NCBI RefSeq assembly: GCF_017901155.1
Contig: NZ_CP072800.1
Span: 1,019,283 to 1,083,282 of the forward strand
DNA from: Candidatus Thiothrix anitrata
GTDB taxonomy: Bacteria > Pseudomonadota > Gammaproteobacteria > Thiotrichales > Thiotrichaceae
DNA: 64,000 bases
Reading direction: 5' to 3'
Shown: positions 15,731-23,432 of the stretch, piece after piece
How the letters are laid out: each line of letters opens with the position of its first letter
How positions within the stretch are numbered: the stretch's first letter is position 1
Notes under the pieces: model-generated
Database searches by the model: none
What the model was told of the DNA's origin: nothing
The model's input: the letters and a program-made list of their open reading frames with translations, nothing else
Position numbers and translations under genes: made by a program

Positions 15731-16195
15731 TTACCGCATTAAACGAAGGATCAAAGGATAATCCGCTGCGAATTTGCCGGGGCCAAACACAAACACCGTC
15801 CAAAGCATTACGCCCCACACGACGTGTTGCCAGAACCCCCCCGCCCCTTCAATCGTGAATAGGTACGGATAAGAAATCACCGCCACAATATTAAACACGA
15901 ACAATCCCAAGGCGGCTGGGCGAGTCAACAGCCCTACTGCCAGCAACACGGGCAACACCAATTCTGCCGCTGTTCCCAAATACGCCGCCAATTCTGGTGA
16001 CAAAATCGGCACAACGTATTCATCCTCAAACAGCGAAAGCGTACTCGACCAGCTTTTCACCTTCGTCAAACCGGAGGCGAAAAATGCCCACGCCACATAT
16101 AGGCGGAAACCCAATAGGGTCAACGGTTTCAAAAAACTATCCAAAGGCCAGCAGTCGCCCATCAGGAAGCCGGGTAAAGTAATGGGATTTTTCAT
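15731..16195 (-). CDS. DoxX family membrane protein, BufD-like (locus 2)
   Basis: This 154-aa protein has four hydrophobic segments and the DoxX pattern (RLYVAWAFFASGLTKVKSW, YLGTAAELVLPVLLAVGLLTRPAA, FWQHVVWGVMLW). DoxX proteins often end bufferin operons and are thought to help electron or thiol traffic at the membrane. It is the last gene after the DUF2282, DUF692 and DUF2063 genes, 25 bp downstream. Confidence 0.85.
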   Translation of the reverse strand: MKNPITLPGFLMGDCWPLDSFLKPLTLLGFRLYVAWAFFASGLTKVKSWSSTLSLFEDEYVVPILSPELAAYLGTAAELVLPVLLAVGLLTRPAALGLFVFNIVAVISYPYLFTIEGAGGFWQHVVWGVMLWTVFVFGPGKFAADYPLILRLMR

Positions 16196-16220
16196 GGTGA
16201 ACTCCTTACGTTATTCATTC

Positions 16221-16994
16221 TTAAACCGTTATTTCAAACGATCGCATCCAGCCCTGCCGGATCGCTGCCATCAACAAAGCAGGCAACTGTTCCTGAAATC
16301 GCCCCGCCAGTTCGGGCAAGGTTTCCCGCTGCTGCACAGCGTTGAGGAATTCCCAGTCTCGCTTGTCCAGTGGGACCTGCTGTAACCGCCGTCCCTTCCG
16401 CCATACCAGTACATACGTTTGCTGTTGTAGCTGGATGCGTTCCAACGGCAATTTTTCGGGGTGATCTTCCGGCTGATGCGCCAACCACACCGCATGAATC
16501 GCGTAATCCGACGGCAACAAGTGGGCGGAATCGGGCGTATGCAGCGTCAAACTTTCCTGCTGCACTTCATCTAAGGTCATCAGTTGGGCAAAGTCGGATG
16601 CGGGCTGGTTGACCGCATTCCATGCCTGATGCCGCGCCCATTCCAGCCGCGCCATATCGGCTATCCACTGCATATTGAGGAGTGCGGGGTGCTGCTGCAA
16701 AAAATTCGCAAATCCATCCCCGTATTCCGCAAGGAACGGGCGGGTGGGTGGCGATTGGTCAACATAACGATCACTGGCTGCCTCAAAAAACGCATCCCCC
16801 AGCAATTGTTGGCACACGGGATACAGCGAGCCGAGGTATTGCAGCAAAATGCCGTGGACACTGTTGCGGTAAATGCCGATTCGTTGCGCCGCATCCAGTG
16901 CGCCGTGCGGTTTGACCAAGACGGCTGCCGCGTCGCGCTTGTCACGATCGAAAATAGCCTCAATAAAACGGTGTTGGAGTTCAGGCAAGGACAT
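16221..16994 (-). CDS. bufC: DUF2063 protein, BufC-like (locus 2)
   Basis: ATG at 16994 starts MSLPELQHRFIEAIFDRD; the gene overlaps the end of the DUF692 gene by 14 bp. About 257 aa: an N-terminal DUF2063 domain (AAQRIGIYRNSVHGILLQYLGSLYPVC) and a C-terminal winged-helix-like part (LDKRDWEFLNAVQQRETLPELAG). In bufferin systems BufC binds the precursor and docks with the MNIO enzyme BufB. A longer in-frame start at 17054 would run far into the DUF692 gene and is rejected. Confidence 0.88.
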   Translation of the reverse strand: MSLPELQHRFIEAIFDRDKRDAAAVLVKPHGALDAAQRIGIYRNSVHGILLQYLGSLYPVCQQLLGDAFFEAASDRYVDQSPPTRPFLAEYGDGFANFLQQHPALLNMQWIADMARLEWARHQAWNAVNQPASDFAQLMTLDEVQQESLTLHTPDSAHLLPSDYAIHAVWLAHQPEDHPEKLPLERIQLQQQTYVLVWRKGRRLQQVPLDKRDWEFLNAVQQRETLPELAGRFQEQLPALLMAAIRQGWMRSFEITV

Positions 16995-17802
16995 GGGCTT
17001 GCACTTCCGTCGCTTTGTGGGCTTCTGCCAGCAATATGTCCAGCTCCGGCACATTATTATCCCACTCGATCAGGGTGGGGACTGCACCGAAACGCCGGAT
17101 AGCTGTTGCGTATAATTTCCAAACCGCATCACTAACTGGGTAGCCGTGCGTATCCAGCAAGTGCGTGCCACGATCTTCGTAGCCAGCCAAGTGCATTTCC
17201 CGCACCCGCTCTACCGGAATGGCGTTCAAATAAGCCAGCGGGTCAAAATCATGGTTGCAGGCACTGACGTAAATATTGTTCACGTCCAGCAAAATGTCAC
17301 AATCCGCCTCTTCCGCCACCGCACACAAGAAATCCCATTCGCTCATGGCTGATTGCTGGTATTGCAGGTAGCTGGAAACGTTTTCGATCACCAACCTGCG
17401 CCCTAGTATGTCCTGCGCTTGGCGGATACGTTGCGCGGCATGGTGGATAGTTTCATCGGTATAAGGCAACGGGATCAGGTCGTGTGTGACCAGCCCGTGA
17501 ACCGATGTCCAGCACAAATGGTCGGAAACCCACGCAGGGTTCACCCGCTCCACCAGTGCTTTGACACGGTTAAAATATTCGGTATCCAGCGGGTCGGTTG
17601 AGCCTAACGACATGCCAACCCCGTGGAACGTCAGCGGATAATGTTCCGCAATTTCGAGCAAATAATCCTGCTGCACACTACCGGGCAGCAGGTAGTTGTC
17701 GGTTAAGATTTCCAGCCAAGGGATGGGCGGCTTGCTGTCCGCAATCGTGTCGATGTGCTGGAAACGCAAACCAATGCCACAACCTTGAACTGGATGATTC
17801 AT
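16981..17802 (-). CDS. bufB: DUF692 multinuclear iron oxidase, BufB-like (locus 2)
   Basis: This 273-aa MNIO enzyme shows GIGLRFQHID, LEILTDNYL, FHGVGMSLGS, WVSDHLCWTSVHG, VIENVSSYLQY, LLDVNNIYVSACNH, HLAGYED, LLDTHGYPV and LIEWDNNVP, the ordered His/Asp/Glu ligands of the family. It lies 3 bp after the DUF2282 precursor gene and overlaps the DUF2063 gene, so the three are surely co-expressed. By family knowledge it would convert cysteines of the precursor to thiooxazole-type copper ligands. Confidence 0.92.
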   Translation of the reverse strand: MNHPVQGCGIGLRFQHIDTIADSKPPIPWLEILTDNYLLPGSVQQDYLLEIAEHYPLTFHGVGMSLGSTDPLDTEYFNRVKALVERVNPAWVSDHLCWTSVHGLVTHDLIPLPYTDETIHHAAQRIRQAQDILGRRLVIENVSSYLQYQQSAMSEWDFLCAVAEEADCDILLDVNNIYVSACNHDFDPLAYLNAIPVERVREMHLAGYEDRGTHLLDTHGYPVSDAVWKLYATAIRRFGAVPTLIEWDNNVPELDILLAEAHKATEVQAHVLA

Positions 17803-17805
17803 GGC

Positions 17806-18075
17806 TTAACCTTTCTTTTCCACGATAGTACCGCCAGTAATTTTTTCGCAAGTGCCTTTCGGTACTTTGATCCATTCATTCGGGTCATTGTCCACTTTGG
17901 CTTGAGCGGCACACGCATGACCGTTTGCACCACAATCATTCATACCTGCTTTGACGATGCCGGAACATTTTTCCATTTCCATCTTTTTTTCTTCGCCTGC
18001 TGACAACGTGCCGGAAGCGGCTGCCATACCCAATGCCATTAATGCTGCTGCCATTACTTGTTTGTTCATGTTCAT
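17806..18075 (-). CDS. bufA1: DUF2282 bufferin precursor, BufA1-like (locus 2)
   Basis: This 89-aa precursor has a signal peptide ([20 protein letters not shown], cleaved near LSA-GE) and the DUF2282 core: [25 protein letters not shown], then [15 protein letters not shown]. The four cysteines match those of bufferin 1, a copper-sequestering RiPP modified by BufB/BufC. AAGGAG precedes the ATG. It heads the bufABCD-type operon. A short inverted repeat lies about 42 bp upstream. No sigma factor/anti-sigma pair, which often accompanies such operons, is encoded nearby. Confidence 0.9.
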   Translation of the reverse strand: MNMNKQVMAAALMALGMAAASGTLSAGEEKKMEMEKCSGIVKAGMNDCGANGHACAAQAKVDNDPNEWIKVPKGTCEKITGGTIVEKKG

Positions 18076-18116
18076 TGTTTCAACTCCTTAATACACTAAA
18101 GTAATTTTCTGTCGTT

Positions 18117-18140
18117 TACCTGTCAGTCTTATGTCAGGTA
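18117..18140. promoter_or_regulatory. Inverted repeat upstream of the bufferin operon
   Basis: TACCTGTCA and TGTCAGGTA match in 8 of 9 positions with a 6-bp spacer, 42 bp before the bufA1 start. It could be an operator for a metal- or stress-responsive regulator. No regulator gene adjoins it. Confidence 0.4.
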
Positions 18141-18227
18141 CAGTGTCATACGGGGTTTGCAACGGTTTGGATGCAAGCCAGCCAAATTTTCTCGTTAAAA
18201 ACTTATACACACCTTAAAAGGAATCCC

Positions 18228-18566
18228 ATGAGCGATTTACCTGCCTGCCCTCAATGCGGTTCGACTTACACCTACGAAGACGGAGAGATGTACGTTTGCC
18301 CGGAATGCGCCCACGAGTGGTCAAAAACGGCGGCAACAAGCATCGACGATGAGCGCGTGATTAAGGATTCCAACGGTAATGTGTTGCAGGACGGCGATAC
18401 CGTGACGGTGATTAAAGACCTGAAATTGAAAGGTTCGTCACTGGTGGTCAAGGTCGGAACGAAGGTGAAAAACATCCGTTTGGTTGACGGCGATCACGAC
18501 ATTGATTGCAAAATTGACGGTATCGGCGCGATGAGCCTCAAGTCCGAGTTCGTGAAAAAGGTGTAA
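18228..18566 (+). CDS. yjdM: YjdM/PhnA-type zinc-ribbon protein
   Basis: This 112-aa protein has an N-terminal zinc ribbon ([20 protein letters not shown]) and an SH3-like C-terminal domain ([22 protein letters not shown], then [18 protein letters not shown]). It matches the alkylphosphonate utilisation operon protein PhnA/YjdM family, whose real function is unknown. ATG at 18228 is preceded by AAGGA. It is a single-gene unit converging on feoC, with a 29-bp overlap at the 3' ends. Confidence 0.92.
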   Translation: MSDLPACPQCGSTYTYEDGEMYVCPECAHEWSKTAATSIDDERVIKDSNGNVLQDGDTVTVIKDLKLKGSSLVVKVGTKVKNIRLVDGDHDIDCKIDGIGAMSLKSEFVKKV

Positions 18567-18807
18567 ATTGCAGCGGTATGTCCCGTGCCCGCCATTCGTA
18601 GTGCGTGCCATCACCGCCGCCACAGCTTTTCCCCCCGCAACCGCCTGAACCGCAGGCGGCGTTTACCGCCCGCACTTTGCCGCGTTGTTGCCAGTAATCC
18701 AGCGCGAAACGTGCGGTATCCGGGGCAATGTCGAAATGGGTTGCGACATCGCTGAGACTGGCACTACCGCGTTGTTGCAAGTAATTGCGGATTTCCCCCA
18801 ATAACAT
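18538..18807 (-). CDS. feoC: FeoC-like transcriptional regulator
   Basis: ATG at 18807 has GGAGG upstream. About 89 aa: a winged-helix N-terminus ([36 protein letters not shown] is split here into LLGEIRNYL and SLSDVATHF) and a cysteine cluster ([15 protein letters not shown]) of the kind that binds an Fe-S cluster in some FeoC proteins. The start lies inside the end of feoB (44-bp overlap), the standard feoABC arrangement. It probably tunes FeoB stability or feo expression in response to iron or oxygen. Confidence 0.85.
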   Translation of the reverse strand: MLLGEIRNYLQQRGSASLSDVATHFDIAPDTARFALDYWQQRGKVRAVNAACGSGGCGGKSCGGGDGTHYEWRARDIPLQFTPFSRTRT

Positions 18808-21085
18808 GCTGTTGCCTCCCCGCCCGATAAAAAGCGTAAACCACGCCACTTAGAGTTCCAAAGATACCCGTTGCCCACAATAGCGAAGCCAGTGGATGTT
18901 GCGCGAGCGTTGCCATTTGGTAAAACAATACCGCCGCTGCGTAACCCAAGCCGGTACTCCACGCTACCCCCAGCATTGCCCAACGCGCCCCGACTTCGCG
19001 ATACATCGCGCCGGTCGCCGCTACGCACGGGAAATACATCAAAATAAACAGCAAGTAAGCAAATGCCCCGATTTTGCCATCAAACCGCTGTTGCATCGCG
19101 CTAAACGTGGCACTGTTCACTTCCGGCGTTTCATTCACTGCCCCAAACCCCAGCGGATCACTCAAACTACCCAGCGCATCACCGACATTGACGGGAATGG
19201 TAGCCACAGCCGCTTGCAAACCCGCCACTAAATCAAACGTGGTATCTGTTGCAGGTTCGCTCTGTGTCGCGCCGCCAGTCGTTTCCATCTGTCCGTAAAG
19301 TGCATCCAATGTACCGACGACGACCTCTTTAGCCAGTAAACCGCTGACAATGCCCACCGTCGCAGGCCAGTTTTCTTGGGTAATCCCCATCGGAGCGAAT
19401 ACCGGCGTTACGGTTTTAGCCGTGGCACTCAGCAGCGATTTTTCGGTATTTTGATTACCGAAACTACCATCCGTGCCGAGACTGTTGGCAATATTAATCA
19501 CCATCACCACCAGCACAATGATTTTACCCGCTCCCACGATAAAGCCTTTCAGCTTACCCCATGTATTCAGCAGGATGTTGTAGACGCTGGGCAATTGGTA
19601 GGTCGGCATTTCCATGACGAAATGATCCGCGCCACCTTGCAGCAAGGTCTTACGCATGATTAACCCGGTCAAAATGGCGAAAGCAATGCCGACCAGATAC
19701 AGCAAAAACACAATGTTTTGCCCGCCTTGCTGGAAAAAAGCCGAAGCAAATAGCGCGTAAACTGCCAATCGCGCCCCGCACGACATAAACGGAGCCATTA
19801 ACACCGTTAAAATGCGTTCGCGCTGACTATCTAGGGTGCGAGCCGCCATAATCGCCGGAACATTGCAGCCAAAACCCACAATCAACGGCACAAACGCTTT
19901 CCCGGAAACCCCCAATTTGCGCATGAACTGATCCATGACAAAGGCGGCACGCGCCATATAACCGGACTCTTCCAACAACGTCAGAAACAAATACAACGCC
20001 GCAATCACCGGAATAAACGTCGCCACCACCTGAATGCCGCCGCCCAAGCCCTCCGCCAGCAAGGTAATCAGCCATTCCGGGAATGCCCACTGGGTCAACA
20101 GGTGACGTACCCCGTCCACCGCAATCGCTTGCACCCCAAGGTCAAAAAAGTCGATGAACGCCCCGCCAAGATTTATGCTGAACAAAAACAGCAAATACAT
20201 GATGGCAAGAAAAATCGGTACGCCCGTCCAACTGCCCAATACCCAACGATCCAGTTTATCCGACACCGTGCGGCTGACTTTACCGCGCTCTTGCACCACA
20301 CTTTGGGCGATACGTGTGGCTAAATCAAAGCGTGCGTCAGCTAATAAAAAGTCTAGTTCTTCGCCGCTGGCAGCTTCAATGCTGCGGTGTGTTGCAGCAA
20401 CTCCCGGCTCTTGTTGACACGTTTGCAGCGCGAACAAGGCATCGCCCCGGCTAATGCTGGCATCGGTTGCCTGCAATTGGATAATAGCTTGCTCGACACT
20501 GGCGTGGTACGGAATATCAAAATGCACCGTGGAAGTGCTGGGCTGGTAATGGCAAATGGCGTGATGTACCGGCGCGAGGTCTTTATCCTGCCGCAGCGAT
20601 ACCGGAATGACCGGGCAACCGAGGCGTTCATGCAATGCCTCGATATTAATGTTCATGCCGCGTCGTTGCGCCACATCCATCATATTTAACACCACGATCA
20701 TTGGCACGTTTAGTTCGCGCAATTGCAACGTCAGGTATAAACCGCGCTCCAAAGTGCTGGCATCGACAATGTTTAAATACAAATGATCCGGGTGTTGCTG
20801 CACGAACATTCGCGCCACTTGTTCGTCGGTGGAGGCATCGCTGAAATCCAGCGAATACGTGCCGGGTAAATCCACCACATGCAAGTCTTCATTGAGTAAA
20901 CGGCACTGGCCTTCTTTGCGTTCTACCGTGACTCCCGGCCAATTGCCGGTGCGTTGGCGTGCGCCCGTCAGTAAATTGAACAGGGTGGTTTTGCCCGCAT
21001 TCGGGTTGCCCAGCAAGGCAATTTCGCGTGGCAATAAGGCTTTGGGGCAACGTCGTTCGGTGGCGTTACAGCACTCCTTCGACAT
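18764..21085 (-). CDS. feoB: Ferrous iron transporter FeoB
   Basis: This 773-aa inner-membrane Fe(II) transporter has an N-terminal G domain: G1 GNPNAGKT (26-33), G3 DLPGTYS (72-78) and G4 NMMD. The membrane part carries the Gate motifs around VGFGCNVPAIMAAR and GCGxxR-like MSCGARLAVY, and ends with a helix YAFYRAGRQQ. The N-terminus has CCN and RRC cysteines. It follows feoA by 3 bp and overlaps feoC. A Fur-box-like site lies upstream of feoA. Iron uptake here may also serve the two iron-dependent MNIO loci nearby. Confidence 0.97.
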   Translation of the reverse strand: MSKECCNATERRCPKALLPREIALLGNPNAGKTTLFNLLTGARQRTGNWPGVTVERKEGQCRLLNEDLHVVDLPGTYSLDFSDASTDEQVARMFVQQHPDHLYLNIVDASTLERGLYLTLQLRELNVPMIVVLNMMDVAQRRGMNINIEALHERLGCPVIPVSLRQDKDLAPVHHAICHYQPSTSTVHFDIPYHASVEQAIIQLQATDASISRGDALFALQTCQQEPGVAATHRSIEAASGEELDFLLADARFDLATRIAQSVVQERGKVSRTVSDKLDRWVLGSWTGVPIFLAIMYLLFLFSINLGGAFIDFFDLGVQAIAVDGVRHLLTQWAFPEWLITLLAEGLGGGIQVVATFIPVIAALYLFLTLLEESGYMARAAFVMDQFMRKLGVSGKAFVPLIVGFGCNVPAIMAARTLDSQRERILTVLMAPFMSCGARLAVYALFASAFFQQGGQNIVFLLYLVGIAFAILTGLIMRKTLLQGGADHFVMEMPTYQLPSVYNILLNTWGKLKGFIVGAGKIIVLVVMVINIANSLGTDGSFGNQNTEKSLLSATAKTVTPVFAPMGITQENWPATVGIVSGLLAKEVVVGTLDALYGQMETTGGATQSEPATDTTFDLVAGLQAAVATIPVNVGDALGSLSDPLGFGAVNETPEVNSATFSAMQQRFDGKIGAFAYLLFILMYFPCVAATGAMYREVGARWAMLGVAWSTGLGYAAAVLFYQMATLAQHPLASLLWATGIFGTLSGVVYAFYRAGRQQHVIGGNPQLLATTR

Positions 21086-21088
21086 GGT

Positions 21089-21328
21089 TTACTCCTGTAC
21101 GTGAACGCTAATTTTATCGGTAATGCTGCGCCCAAGGCTGATACGGTTATTGCCATTGCCCAGCACAATGTCACCGTTACGATTGCGCAACACTTCAATC
21201 CGCGTTCCCGTGCCTATCCCCATGCCGAGTAAGCGGATGCGCAGGGCATTGTCGGTATGCACCGCGTGAACGTGCGCAAAGGCATGTTCTGCCAATTGGG
21301 AAAGTGTTTGAGGGTTGGCTGCGTTCAT
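21089..21328 (-). CDS. feoA: Ferrous iron transport protein FeoA
   Basis: This is a small SH3-like cytosolic protein of about 79 aa that supports FeoB. Visible family traits are the LRIRLLGMGIGTGTRIEV block and the C-terminal ISLGRSITDKISV. ATG at 21328 is preferred, with AGGTGG upstream; a GTG four codons earlier is also open. First gene of feoABC. Confidence 0.93.
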   Translation of the reverse strand: MNAANPQTLSQLAEHAFAHVHAVHTDNALRIRLLGMGIGTGTRIEVLRNRNGDIVLGNGNNRISLGRSITDKISVHVQE

Positions 21329-21348
21329 GGTATTGCCCACCTGTACAT

Positions 21349-21366
21349 GAAAATGATTATCAAATG
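21349..21366. promoter_or_regulatory. Candidate Fur box upstream of feoA
   Basis: GAAAATGATTATCAAATG resembles the Fur consensus GATAATGATAATCATTATC at about 12 of 18 positions and starts 21 bp before the feoA start. Iron repression of feo operons by Fur is well established; binding here is inferred. Confidence 0.6.
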
Positions 21367-21494
21367 TAAATCACATCACGCTAATGTTCAAGTGCGAATG
21401 AACATTTTCTACAAAGCAATGTCATAACCAAGGGTACAGGGGGTATGCTTGCACCATGAAAGGCATTTTTCTACTCACAGGTATGAGGGCTGCT

Positions 21495-22067
21495 GTGAAA
21501 ACAATACATTATTTACTCGCTGGATTGCTGATGCTGAGCTTGACCGGCTGCGAACGCCTCGAAAAAGACATGTTAGCTGCACCAGACGACGATCAGTTAC
21601 AGCGTTATGGCTTGGATAGCGTCAAGCTGGGTGATAAACGCACGGAAGCCGCTCAGCATTTACAGGCATTGCTGAAGCAGCCGTTACAATGTAAATCGGG
21701 CAAAACGGGTTTAGGTGATCAGCGTAAAGCGTATATCACGGAAACGTGTACAGCCACGCCGGTTAATGGGCAGGTTGGTACGCTTTGGGATGAAAAACTG
21801 ACGGCATTGTCAGCAACCTTTGTGGAAAATCAACTGTGCCAGTTAAGCATCCAACTTCAAACCTCCGGTGATTACACCGAGCTGTACGATAAGCACGGTA
21901 AAAAAATCCTCAATTTGTTTGGCAAACCCGATGAAACCAGTGCCCAGCGCGTGCAGTGGTTGCGTCAGGGTGATGAAGCCATCGTCAAGGATAAGGGTGA
22001 GGGCAAAGTAAGTCTTGAGATCAGCAATAAACAAGTTATGCAAGCACTGCATCACAAGAGCAATTGA
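21495..22067 (+). CDS. Uncharacterised lipoprotein
   Basis: A GTG at 21495 with GAGGG 5 nt upstream gives KTIHYLLAGLLMLSLTGC, a clear lipoprotein signal; an ATG at 21483 is also possible. The mature region (about 170 aa) has two cysteines (LQCKSG, ITETCTA) plus one in NQLCQL and ends in a helical segment with LFGKPDETSAQRVQW. No family was recognised. It converges on the two-component regulator with only 3 bp between stop codons. Confidence 0.65.
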   Translation: MKTIHYLLAGLLMLSLTGCERLEKDMLAAPDDDQLQRYGLDSVKLGDKRTEAAQHLQALLKQPLQCKSGKTGLGDQRKAYITETCTATPVNGQVGTLWDEKLTALSATFVENQLCQLSIQLQTSGDYTELYDKHGKKILNLFGKPDETSAQRVQWLRQGDEAIVKDKGEGKVSLEISNKQVMQALHHKSN

Positions 22068-22070
22068 ATA

Positions 22071-23432
22071 TTAACCCGGCTCCTGAAACTGTCCGCGCTC
22101 CAATCCGTATTTTTTCATTTTATCGGTAAGGGTTTTGCGCGGTAAATCGAGTGCGTCCATGACTTCGCGGGTGTTGCCTTTGTGACGGTTGAGGGCTTGT
22201 TCGATCAGGGTTTTTTCAAAGCACGCGACTTGTTGCGCCAGTGACAGGCCATCAAATTTCTCATCGGAATTCATTAATACGGCAAGGTCAAAGTGAAAGG
22301 TTTCGCCCAATAACACGTAACGCTCGGCAATATTACGCAATTCGCGGATATTACCCGGCCAGTCGTGCCCCAATAAAACGTGCAGGGCTTTGCTGTTGAG
22401 TGGTGGCACTTCGGTTTCGCAACGCGCCGCCGCAACCAGCACAAAATGCTGAAATAATAACGGAATGTCTTCACGTCGCGCCCGCAACGGCGGCACTTCC
22501 AGCGTCACTACATTGAGGCGGTAATACAAATCTTTGCGGAATTCGGCGCGTTCAGCCGCGTCTTTTAAATCCACTTTGGTGGCGGCAACCACGCGAATAT
22601 CCAGCGGAATTAGGTGATTGGAGCCGAGTCGCTCAATCTTGCGCTCTTGCAATACCCGTAATAACGGGGCTTGGGTGGATAGCGGCATTCCTTCGATTTC
22701 ATCTAAAAACAGCGTGCCGCCATTGGCGTGTTCAAACTTGCCGATGCGTTTGCCCTTGGCTCCGGTAAAAGCCCCGGCTTCGTGCCCGAATAATTCGCTG
22801 TCGAGCAAACTGGCGGGAATCGCCGCGCAATTGATTGCCACGTAATTGTGATCGCGGCGTTTGCTTTGTTCGTGCAGGGAACGTGCCACCAGTTCCTTAC
22901 CCGTGCCGGTTTCCCCCCAAATCAGTACATCGGCATTCACATTGGCAAGGCGGGTAATCATTTTGCGGAGCTGTATAATCGCAGGCGTTTGCCCAATAAT
23001 GCGCGGGCCGGGGCGCGTTTGGTTTTCGAGAGCTTCTTTGAGGGCACGGTTTTCAAGGGTGAGACGACGTTTTTCAGTGGCGCGTTTAATCACATCCAAC
23101 AACTGGGTATTGCTAAACGGTTTTTCCAGTAAGTCGTAAGCCCCTTGGCGAATGGCGGCAACGGCGGTGGCTACGTCGGCGTGTCCGCTGATTAAAATCA
23201 CCGGCAAATCGCGGTCAATTTTCAATACCCGTTCCAGAAATTCCAAACCGTCCATATCCGGCATTCGGATGTCTGAAATAATCACACCTTCAAATTCCGG
23301 GGTCACTTTCAGCAACGCAGCAGGGGCATTGCTAAAGGTTTCCACTTCGCACCCCGCCAGCAACAGCGATTGCGCGGTGGCATCGCGCACGGCTTTTTCA
23401 TCGTCAATTAACAAGATTGTGCTGGGGATCAT
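22071..23432 (-). CDS. Sigma-54 response regulator, DctD-like
   Basis: This NtrC-type regulator of about 453 aa has an intact receiver (LLIDDEKAVRD, phospho-acceptor in ISDIRMPDMDG, PFSNTQ), an AAA+ domain (GETGTGKE, GAFTGA, FLDEIEGMP) and a Fis-type helix-turn-helix (GNTREVMDALDLPRKTL). ATG at 23432 overlaps the kinase stop in an ATGA. Order and domain type match DctB-DctD. No dicarboxylate transporter is adjacent, and the next operon is the hydrogenase, so the target is open. Confidence 0.9.
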   Translation of the reverse strand: MIPSTILLIDDEKAVRDATAQSLLLAGCEVETFSNAPAALLKVTPEFEGVIISDIRMPDMDGLEFLERVLKIDRDLPVILISGHADVATAVAAIRQGAYDLLEKPFSNTQLLDVIKRATEKRRLTLENRALKEALENQTRPGPRIIGQTPAIIQLRKMITRLANVNADVLIWGETGTGKELVARSLHEQSKRRDHNYVAINCAAIPASLLDSELFGHEAGAFTGAKGKRIGKFEHANGGTLFLDEIEGMPLSTQAPLLRVLQERKIERLGSNHLIPLDIRVVAATKVDLKDAAERAEFRKDLYYRLNVVTLEVPPLRARREDIPLLFQHFVLVAAARCETEVPPLNSKALHVLLGHDWPGNIRELRNIAERYVLLGETFHFDLAVLMNSDEKFDGLSLAQQVACFEKTLIEQALNRHKGNTREVMDALDLPRKTLTDKMKKYGLERGQFQEPG

